This document shows, in pieces, positions 6,755-13,768 of a DNA stretch of 59,712 bases. Each line of letters begins with the position of its first letter. The first letter of the stretch is position 1. The notes under the pieces were generated by a model. It searched no databases and was not told the origin of the DNA. It was given only the letters and a program-made list of their open reading frames with translations. The translations under genes were made by a program, and so were the position numbers. This stretch comes from an uncultured Erythrobacter sp. (GTDB lineage: Bacteria; Pseudomonadota; Alphaproteobacteria; Sphingomonadales; Sphingomonadaceae). The stretch spans positions 1 to 59,712 of the forward strand of contig CALBWA010000020.1 of the NCBI GenBank assembly GCA_937969505.1. Reading direction: 5' to 3'.

Positions 6755-8314
6755 TCAGCTCACTTGCCGATCTTCACCTTCCCAGAAGGGCGCTCTCAAT
6801 TCGCGTTTCAGGACTTTGCCAGCCCCTGAAAGCGGGAATGGCTCTTGGCGCAGCGAGATGCTCCGGGGGCGTTTGTAGTTCGCAATTTGTCCATCGAGGT
6901 GGGACAGAATTCCCTCCAAAGTCGGCTCTGCGCCTTCCGCCGGAATGATGATGGCGTGAACTTCTTCGCCCCATTTTTCCGACGGGATGCCGATCACCGC
7001 GACCGCCGCCACTTCGGGATGGGTAGAGATGCAGCTTTCCACCTCAGCCGAGAAGACGTTCTCACCGCCGGTGACGATCATGTCCTTGATCCGGTCGACG
7101 ATGAAAACATAGCCTTTTTCATCGCGATAAGCGCCATCGCCGGTTTTGACCCAGCCATTAGATAGCGTTGCCTTGGTGGCGTCGGGCATGCCCCAATAGC
7201 CGGTCATTGAACCGGGGGAGCGGGCAACAATTTCACCCACCACTCCACTGGGCAGGTCATTTCCATCTTCATCGCAAATGCGCACTTCGACGCCGGGAGC
7301 AGCTCTCCCCGCAGAGGCGAGAAGGCCATCTTCCATCCCTTTCTTCGAGTGATCCCCCGCTGCTAAAACCGTTATTGTGGGAGCCATTTCGGTCTGGCCA
7401 TATCCCTGCACTAGAGCCACATTGGGGAGCTGCTCCAAGATTTGGCGCAATAGCCCCTCTGGCATTGGCGATGCGCCATAAATCGCGCTTCGAACCGTGC
7501 GAAAGCTGTCTTTGTCAAAGTCTGGGTGGTTGACAATCATATCCCACATCGTGGGGACCAGAACGGTGTGTGTGACCTGATATTCGACCAGCGCGTTCAT
7601 CACAGCCACAGGTTCAAATGCGGGAACAAACACGTGACAAAGCCCATTGGCCGTCGCAGCGCCTGACATGCCTCCATCGGCGAGATGGAACATGGGGGCT
7701 GCGTGCAAATAAGTGTCGTTGGCCCCAAGATCGAAATACCCTGAAACCGCGTTGCTATTGTACCAAATCGCCTCATGCGACAGCATCACACCCTTGGGAA
7801 AGCCGGTCGTCCCACCAGTGTAATAGAGACCAGCCAAGTCCTTGCCTGAACGCCCTGCATCGGGGCACGGTTGGTGCGAAGCGACCAGCTCTTCATATTG
7901 GAGCACGCCATCGGGTGCGTCGTCGTCCAAGTAAATGATGGTCTCAAGGCCTTCGATGTCTCTTTGCAGAGGATCAATCATCGAGGCGAAGGCCTTGTCA
8001 ATGAACAACACCTTCGCTCCTGAATCGTTGAGGGAATAGGCGTGCTCTGCGACCGACCAACGCACGTTCAAAGGAACGACCGCACCGCCTGCCCACCAGA
8101 CAGCCGAGTAATATTCCAGATAGCGATCAGAATTGAGAGCCAGAATGGCAGCTCGCTCTCCGTCTTGAATGCCTAAGTCTTTGAGCGCTGATGCCAGTTT
8201 CGAAACCCGGTCCTCAAACTGTGACCAACTGTGCTCGCGTCCCTCACACTTTGTAGCAATCTGCTTGGGAATGGATCGGGAATTGGATTTCAAAAACTCG
8301 GTCAGACCATACAT
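6755..8314 (-). CDS. Acyl-CoA synthetase (AMP-forming)
   Basis: This 519-residue enzyme belongs to the class I adenylate-forming family. The phosphate loop YYTGGTTGFPKGVMLSH lies at about 164-180. GYGQTEMAPT (A5 motif), the KTGDGAYRDEKGY segment and the hinge region DRIKDMIVTGGENV follow in the usual order, and a C-terminal lysine lies in GKVLKRE. Such enzymes activate a carboxylic acid with ATP and CoA. The length fits the medium/long-chain fatty-acyl or aryl/alkanoate branch; the exact acid cannot be read. It is the third gene of the operon, so the pathway probably makes or imports a carboxylate. Confidence 0.93.
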   Translation of the reverse strand: MYGLTEFLKSNSRSIPKQIATKCEGREHSWSQFEDRVSKLASALKDLGIQDGERAAILALNSDRYLEYYSAVWWAGGAVVPLNVRWSVAEHAYSLNDSGAKVLFIDKAFASMIDPLQRDIEGLETIIYLDDDAPDGVLQYEELVASHQPCPDAGRSGKDLAGLYYTGGTTGFPKGVMLSHEAIWYNSNAVSGYFDLGANDTYLHAAPMFHLADGGMSGAATANGLCHVFVPAFEPVAVMNALVEYQVTHTVLVPTMWDMIVNHPDFDKDSFRTVRSAIYGASPMPEGLLRQILEQLPNVALVQGYGQTEMAPTITVLAAGDHSKKGMEDGLLASAGRAAPGVEVRICDEDGNDLPSGVVGEIVARSPGSMTGYWGMPDATKATLSNGWVKTGDGAYRDEKGYVFIVDRIKDMIVTGGENVFSAEVESCISTHPEVAAVAVIGIPSEKWGEEVHAIIIPAEGAEPTLEGILSHLDGQIANYKRPRSISLRQEPFPLSGAGKVLKRELRAPFWEGEDRQVS

Positions 8315-8379
8315 GGAGCGGTCTCCTTAATCGGAAATGGGTTCGGTTCTCGGGCGGTTCACCGGGCCCTTGCTTCGTT

Positions 8380-9630
8380 CTAATTGAGCTTTTCAAGAGC
8401 GAGGCGACCTAGCGCTTCCCGGTAGCTCGTATGGAAGTGGTGCAAAGGCGCCTCGTTGCGCCCAAAAATCGAGTACTCAAGCAAGCCGGATGCCGCCGCG
8501 CGTTGCTGCTGCTCGCCCATCACGTAGTCTTCGGCTGAAACGGTGCTTGAGAAAGCTTCGACGGTCGTCGCTGGCGCTCGCACGATACCTTGATCGTATC
8601 CTCGGGCGTACAGATCCTCAGCTTCGACGAGCTTGTCACTGCCAGACGCCTTCGCCTTTTCCGTCTCATATTGTTCCAGCGCATGGGGCGAAAAGTATCC
8701 GGTCACCCGTGTGATGGAGCGACTGGGATTATCGGGGTCAGGGTAAATCCGCACGATATTCGCGCCGGTCGACGTGGTGACCAACTGGATATTCGGGAAC
8801 AGGTAATAGAGGACAAAAGCGACCTGCGTGATCGACCATTGATCTTCGGGAAGGTCCCGCAGGTCATCGATCCGGCGATTGGCCGTCACAAACCGGTGGT
8901 GCCGTCCAAATTCCTCGAATGAAAGGTTGTTGCCGTGATAGAGCTGGCCGAGCGTGTCTTTGTGCAGTTTGGGGAAATGATAGGTCTCCCCAAAGGTGTC
9001 ATTGGCGAGCTTCCAGTTGAGCTTCATGTCAATGTCCAGGTCGGCCACCGGAGTGAGTTCGCCATAGTTCCAGCCCGCCATTTCGCTGAGCAATTCGTCG
9101 CCGAGAAGGGAGGCAACATTCAACCCAGCGCCCGGTTGGGGGTGGACGAACAGCATGCCCGCGATTTCTTGAGCTGGCAGTTCGATCAATCCCATGCAGG
9201 GTTTGTCGATTGGGCCGAAATGGTCCTGATCCGGAACGGCCAACAATTCGCCCGAGCTCGCATAGGTCCAACTGTGAAAGGGGCAGGTGAAACGGGCGGA
9301 TTTGCCTTTGGTTTCCTGCGCCACTTTCGCGCCGCGATGACGACACGCGTTCACAAAGGCACGAAACTGGCCATCCTTTGCTCTGGTGGCCAGGACCGGG
9401 GTGCCAAAGTCTTCGGTCGTGAAAAAGCTTCCCTCTTCCGGCAGATCACCGCTTAGCCCGACAAATTGAGGATGCTCACGGAAGAACGTCTGCCATTCGC
9501 GCGCGGCGAGTTCGGAGCAGACATAATCCGATGTCGGCAACCGAAATTGTGCGCCCGCATCCACATTGCGGTTTTCATCTAGCTGCCTCATCAATTCCTT
9601 GATGATTGCAACCTGAGTTTCGTGTTTCAT
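8380..9630 (-). CDS. Rieske non-heme iron oxygenase, alpha subunit
   Basis: This protein of about 416 residues starts at MKHETQ (9630); a 5-residue longer reading is possible. The Rieske [2Fe-2S] ligands are C96 and H98 (CRHRGAK) and C116 and H119 (CPFHSW). The mononuclear iron site shows the motif E-x2-H-x4-H at GETYHFPKLH (H218, H223). The family hydroxylates or demethylates aromatic, terpenoid or quaternary-amine substrates, using electrons from a reductase and ferredoxin. No beta subunit, ferredoxin or reductase gene lies in this window, so electrons must come from elsewhere. It is the second gene of the operon. Confidence 0.92.
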   Translation of the reverse strand: MKHETQVAIIKELMRQLDENRNVDAGAQFRLPTSDYVCSELAAREWQTFFREHPQFVGLSGDLPEEGSFFTTEDFGTPVLATRAKDGQFRAFVNACRHRGAKVAQETKGKSARFTCPFHSWTYASSGELLAVPDQDHFGPIDKPCMGLIELPAQEIAGMLFVHPQPGAGLNVASLLGDELLSEMAGWNYGELTPVADLDIDMKLNWKLANDTFGETYHFPKLHKDTLGQLYHGNNLSFEEFGRHHRFVTANRRIDDLRDLPEDQWSITQVAFVLYYLFPNIQLVTTSTGANIVRIYPDPDNPSRSITRVTGYFSPHALEQYETEKAKASGSDKLVEAEDLYARGYDQGIVRAPATTVEAFSSTVSAEDYVMGEQQQRAAASGLLEYSIFGRNEAPLHHFHTSYREALGRLALEKLN

Positions 9631-9721
9631 GCAGTGTACCCCCAATAATCAATAAGGTGGCGCCCTGGCCTGAATGCGCGCCTCAAGCCGAAACGGAAAT
9701 CCCGTCGGCCTGAAGGCGTCT

Positions 9722-10849
9722 TCAGATGGCGCGTAGGAAATCTGCGACGTTCAACTCACGCAGCATGGCCTCGCCGCGCAGCAACCACACATCTTTCCAA
9801 TCCAATCCAAACCCCGCGCATTCACTCGCCAACAATTCGGTGTCGGTTTGGAACAGCGCCGCTGCATTGATGAGCTGTGACATCATTGTGCCAAGTCGGT
9901 GATCGATCATAAAATCATCATAGCTGTACGTGGCAACGCCATTGGCGGCCAAGGCGGCGAAATAATCCTCAATCAGCCCAGCCTGCGACGCATTGCGATC
10001 TTCCGTTGAAATCCCGAGGTTAAGCAGCCTTGAGACATCGAAGACCCCCGGTCCGGCTATGGGATATTGAAAGTCTATTAGTGCAAATTTTCCCTCTCCC
10101 TGTGTGTTGGGAAAGAACATTTGCTTGCCGTGGAAATCGGCGTGGGAGAGCGTGAAGGGGCGCGTTTGCCAATAGCGGACAACGTCTTCGAGGCGATCTT
10201 GATAGACACTTATGACCTCGACAGTGACTTCGGCTTGAGAGCCGACCGCGCTTTTGATCGCTTCCGTGGCCGCAACACCCGCTGCCGCGAGATTGCGCCA
10301 GCGCTCCCGATCATCAAGCTGTACAACGGCGCTTTCGCGCTTGATCGCATCATCATTCCACCAGCGCGCGTGGATCTTGGTGACTTCGCGCAAGGCCATG
10401 CGCACCTGCTCAAGGGAGATGCCATAGGCTGGCGAGTAGGACGGCGCGAGATGCTCCATCAGGATAACCATATCCTGCGTATGCGGATCGAACTTTGCGT
10501 GGAAGCACCGCGGCATAGGCAGCGTGTCGTCAGCGAACTTTTGGTAGAAGCTCACCTCTTTTTCATAGAGCGCGAAGGTCTGGCACATTTCACGGGTCTG
10601 TGGATCGCGGGCGGCCAATTTCGCGATCATCCGATCAGGCAAGGCGCAGGATGCGCTGTCATAGTCGAGCCAGATTTCGACTACGTCAGCGGTTTGCCCT
10701 GGCTCGCCGAAAGGCTTGGCTTGGGCGCAAAACACCCTATGTCCGCCTAGATGGGGCGCTAGCACCTGATTGAGCCATTGGGCTGTGATGTCGTTCGCCG
10801 TTCGTGGAATCGACGTTTTTTCGCACCTGTCTACGCAGTCGATGTCCAT
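9722..10849 (-). CDS. Phosphotransferase-fold protein (EcKinase/APH-like)
   Basis: This protein of about 375 residues starts at MDIDCVDRC (10849), behind a strong GGAAGGAAG ribosome site; an upstream in-frame ATG at 10963 lacks one. The fold is that of aminoglycoside phosphotransferase and ecdysteroid kinase-like proteins. The catalytic loop reads SHADFHGKQ and the metal loop IDFQYP. In the family the loop is usually HxDxxxxN; here the Asn position is Gln. Relatives phosphorylate steroid or small hydroxylated substrates. It is the first gene of the operon, divergent from the regulator. Whether it is active is not clear from the sequence. Confidence 0.78.
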   Translation of the reverse strand: MDIDCVDRCEKTSIPRTANDITAQWLNQVLAPHLGGHRVFCAQAKPFGEPGQTADVVEIWLDYDSASCALPDRMIAKLAARDPQTREMCQTFALYEKEVSFYQKFADDTLPMPRCFHAKFDPHTQDMVILMEHLAPSYSPAYGISLEQVRMALREVTKIHARWWNDDAIKRESAVVQLDDRERWRNLAAAGVAATEAIKSAVGSQAEVTVEVISVYQDRLEDVVRYWQTRPFTLSHADFHGKQMFFPNTQGEGKFALIDFQYPIAGPGVFDVSRLLNLGISTEDRNASQAGLIEDYFAALAANGVATYSYDDFMIDHRLGTMMSQLINAAALFQTDTELLASECAGFGLDWKDVWLLRGEAMLRELNVADFLRAI

Positions 10850-11022
10850 GTTTTCTTCCTTCCCAAAAAGCAAAACGCCCGACGTTTCTCCGCGAAGTTG
10901 GGTTCGAAGTCCTGTGGACGTTCTTAGGTTTTTCTGAGGGCGGTTTTCCGTAAGGGAAATCAATGTATAAGGGGCACAGACAGCCGGTTCGCACCCGTTT
11001 CTTTTGGTTAGTTTTGAGGTCC
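10850..11022. promoter_or_regulatory. Divergent control region between operon and regulator
   Basis: This 173-bp gap separates the first operon gene (minus) from the TPR regulator (plus). It contains an inverted repeat TTTCC-N5-GGAAA at 10945-10959 and should hold both promoters. No clear -35/-10 pair stands out by eye. Confidence 0.45.
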
Positions 11023-12852
11023 ATGACTCAACTTCGCATCGGCACTTCCCGCGTGAATTTCGCCAGCCTTGTTATTGAAGGCGAAAGCGGTCGCATTTCG
11101 GTTGAGCCCAAAGTACTCGAAGTTCTGAAAGCGCTGATCGATGCGAATGGCGATGTCGTCACCCGCGAAGACCTGATCGACCAAGTGTGGGGCGTGGGCT
11201 TCGGCGGGGATGAACGCTTGTCGCGCGCGATTTCACTCTTGCGCAAAGCCCTGGGCGATACACGCGGCAACCACCAGCATATCGAGACGATTTCGAAACG
11301 CGGCTATCGTTTGATCGCCTCGCTTCACGCTTTGGAAGACAGTTCCGCGTCCGAGCCAGCCTCGCCGCTCTCGATCGCTGTGCTCCCTTTTGTCAATTTG
11401 AGCTCTAACCCGGATCAGGAAGTGCTCGCCGATGGCATGACCGAAGAGCTGCTGAACGCGCTTAACCAAACGGGCAGTCTGGAAGTGACCGGACGGACAT
11501 CCTCATTTGCTTTAAAGGGCCAAAACAAAGACAGCCGCGAGATCGGTCGAAGTCTCAATGTCGCGCATCTTATCGAAGGGTCTTTGCGCTGCGATCAGGG
11601 GAGGCTTCGGGTTACCGCTCAACTGGTTAAGGCCAAGGACGGCTTCCAGCTCTGGTCGGGCGCATTTGATGAAAGTCTGGCCGATATTTTCGAAGTGCAG
11701 GAACGCATTGCGCGTTGTATCCTGACCGAATTGTCATGCTTAATCGATATCGACGTGTCGAAGTCCGTCACTCCTAAATTGACGCGCGATCCGCAAGCCT
11801 ACGCGGCCTTTGTTCAAGGGCGCGAATTGTACCACAAACGTATTGGCCAGCTGACTTTGCCGACAGCGATCAGCCATCTCGAAAAGGCTGTGGAACTTGA
11901 ACCAGAATTCGCCGATGCTTGGGCTGCGCTCGCCATGGCGCATTTTGTTCTTCCCGAATATTCAAAAACGTCGCAATGGCAGGACCATATGGAGGCTAGT
12001 CGAGAAGCCCTTGATAAAGTGGAGCAACTCGACCCCTCAAATTCTCTCGCGAAACTGACAAAAGCCTACATCTTGGAGCATGATCTGCGGTTTGATGAGG
12101 CGGCGTTGACCAGCGAAAAAGCGCTTGAAGAGCATCCCGGCGACTCTGAGACCGAAGTGCACTTTGCCTTCACTCTAATGGCCATGGGACTGCACGAACA
12201 AGCCGAACCGTTGATCCGCAACACGATGCCCCAGAACCCCCTATCACCGATATATCCGGTGCTTTTGTGCGGTGTCAGGCGCGCCTTGGGCGATGTCGAA
12301 GGGGCCCTCGGTCATTACCAGAAAGCATTCAACCTTGGCCACGGACCCTCAGGCATAGCCATCGCTACGTTGAAGATGCAGTCGGAAAAATCCGAGCAAA
12401 GTGTAGCGTTCATAAAGAAGCACTTTGGTGGGCTTGACGCGATGGATCAGTCGACCTTGGGATCGCCGATTACGCGCCATCTGGTGTTTGGTGCCTATTT
12501 CAGAAAGAAGCGCGGCTATCGTTGGATCGTGAAGCAAATGCTGGAAAGCCGGTTGAACAATCCGGCGCGGCAGGCGACGGCGACATCGGTTGCGGGGTTT
12601 CTGCTGGTTGACGAACCCAAGCTATGGATGAAAAATGTTCTTGAAAAGCCGAACCCTTACGTGGCCTATACATTGTCACGGATTTGGGATCCGATAAACG
12701 AATGCGCTCATGTCCGATTGCATGAAGACTTTCCCGCGTTCGCAGCGCGCCTTGGCCTGGTAAGGGCCTGGCAAAGGTATGGCTGGCCCCCTCAGATACA
12801 ACCAAATCCGGGAACCGATGGTTCCGATTTGCAATTCACCGTGATTGGATGA
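11023..12852 (+). CDS. Winged-helix regulator with TolB-like and TPR domains
   Basis: This protein of about 609 residues starts at MTQLRIG (11023), 4 nt after GAGGT. An N-terminal OmpR/CadC-type winged helix (about 10-95) includes LSRAISLLRKALGD and the wing ETISKRGYRL. It is followed by a TolB-like/FlgO domain (about 105-215; SIAVLPFVNLSS...LADGMTEELLNAL) and tetratricopeptide repeats (about 245-470). Such proteins are common in sphingomonads and are thought to sense small ligands or proteins through the repeats. No membrane helix is visible, unlike CadC. It is divergent from the Rieske/MTLE operon and is the obvious candidate regulator. Confidence 0.85.
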   Translation: MTQLRIGTSRVNFASLVIEGESGRISVEPKVLEVLKALIDANGDVVTREDLIDQVWGVGFGGDERLSRAISLLRKALGDTRGNHQHIETISKRGYRLIASLHALEDSSASEPASPLSIAVLPFVNLSSNPDQEVLADGMTEELLNALNQTGSLEVTGRTSSFALKGQNKDSREIGRSLNVAHLIEGSLRCDQGRLRVTAQLVKAKDGFQLWSGAFDESLADIFEVQERIARCILTELSCLIDIDVSKSVTPKLTRDPQAYAAFVQGRELYHKRIGQLTLPTAISHLEKAVELEPEFADAWAALAMAHFVLPEYSKTSQWQDHMEASREALDKVEQLDPSNSLAKLTKAYILEHDLRFDEAALTSEKALEEHPGDSETEVHFAFTLMAMGLHEQAEPLIRNTMPQNPLSPIYPVLLCGVRRALGDVEGALGHYQKAFNLGHGPSGIAIATLKMQSEKSEQSVAFIKKHFGGLDAMDQSTLGSPITRHLVFGAYFRKKRGYRWIVKQMLESRLNNPARQATATSVAGFLLVDEPKLWMKNVLEKPNPYVAYTLSRIWDPINECAHVRLHEDFPAFAARLGLVRAWQRYGWPPQIQPNPGTDGSDLQFTVIG

Positions 12853-13459
12853 TTTCACGTCTTCGGGCGGGCTAAGGTCAACGTCCGCACTCACCCCCAA
12901 GGTCGGTCATAGCTTCAAGGTATTTGAACTGCCAAAAGCGGACGAAGCAAGCATATCGACCGCATGTAAACTGCAGTACATTGAGGCCTTTGCTGATAGC
13001 AAATTGCGGGTTTTAGTTCGCCCTGTTGAAGTGGCTATCTGTTACCAAAACGGGCAGCAATGAGAGCAAGCTTTCGTCCTTACGACTTCCCCTCAAGCCC
13101 GGTTTGGGCTAGGAAATCCACGTGAAACCAGTGCCTTTTCTGTCATTGAACGGTCGGGGTGGTGGTTGATCAGACCATGCACATATGGGGAACAACTTCG
13201 GGCACACCGTACCCGGAGATCCGGTGTTTGGGAGGCGAGGATTTCTGCGGGTTTCGCTGACATTTCGGTATCGGTCGCCAAGTAATGTCATCTGATGTCA
13301 CTCCACGATCCGTAACTCGCATACGAGTTGCTCGCAGCTAAGCCGTTAATTTGAAGTCGAAAATTAACGTTTTCCTACAGGGTGGTCGCCGCCGTAGACT
13401 GATGTCAGTCCAGAGGGGGCATTGGGCCGAGGAGAGACGGCCAAACGTCAGGTGACGCC
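12853..13459. other. 607-bp gap with degraded repeats before the MOB module
   Basis: No convincing gene is seen. The left part (about 12865-12960) holds degenerate motifs like those of the dispersed repeat (GTCCGC..TCACCCC and AAAAGCGGAC). The segment 13257-13300 has TGACAT followed by two ATGTCA copies 10 bp apart. The right part carries the inverted repeats listed separately. A short minus-strand reading at 13093-13281 looks non-coding. Confidence 0.5.
13314..13410 (+). promoter_or_regulatory. Cluster of three inverted repeats, possible oriT or operator
   Basis: AACTCG-CATA-CGAGTT lies at 13314-13329. CGTTAATTT-N8-AAATTAACG, with perfect 9-bp arms, lies at 13344-13369. GACTGA-TG-TCAGTC lies at 13397-13410. 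The cluster ends 49 bp before a relaxosome-type accessory gene. Origins of transfer of MOBF relaxases sit next to the relaxase operon and carry hairpins near the nick, so an oriT is plausible. An autoregulatory operator is the alternative. Confidence 0.5.
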
Positions 13460-13765
13460 GTGCGGTTTGCCCTTCAATGCTATGTCGACGAAGACCTTCA
13501 TGCCCTTGTTAAAGCCGCTGCTGATGCAGCGCATATGAGCGTCAGCCAGTGGCTAAAGCTCACCGTCATCGAGGCGCTTGAGCAGCCACAGGACGAGGCG
13601 TTCCGCGATCAGGTTCTGGCCGATTTGCTCTTCACCAAGATCGCGCTCGACGGCTGGCTCCGCACACACAAGGACAAGGAGCTGCGGGACCGCGTGGTGG
13701 TCGCCTACCAACGACGCATTCGTGAATATCGCGAGCGTAAAGCCGCGAAGCGAGAGGGGCGCTGA
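13460..13765 (+). CDS. Probable relaxosome accessory protein
   Basis: This 101-residue protein starts with GTG at 13460. The N terminus (MRFALQCYVDEDLHALVK...MSVSQWLKLTVIEAL) has the strand-helix-helix look of a ribbon-helix-helix DNA-binding domain. The C-terminal half is helical, ending in a strongly basic tail (RRIREYRERKAAKREGR). It is 3 bp upstream of the TrwC-type relaxase and clearly in one operon with it. TrwA/TraY-like proteins bind oriT and assist nicking, which is the likely role here. The exact family is not certain. Confidence 0.65.
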   Translation: MRFALQCYVDEDLHALVKAAADAAHMSVSQWLKLTVIEALEQPQDEAFRDQVLADLLFTKIALDGWLRTHKDKELRDRVVVAYQRRIREYRERKAAKREGR

Positions 13766-13768
13766 GCG

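Noticed and set aside
9710..9725. CTGAAG-GCGT-CTTCAG hairpin at the kinase-like gene end
   Set aside because: A short 6-bp stem without a T-run; too weak to call as a terminator within an operon.
13093..13281. Short minus-strand frame before the MOB module
   Set aside because: No ribosome site, no recognisable domain, and it overlaps repeat-like sequence; probably chance.
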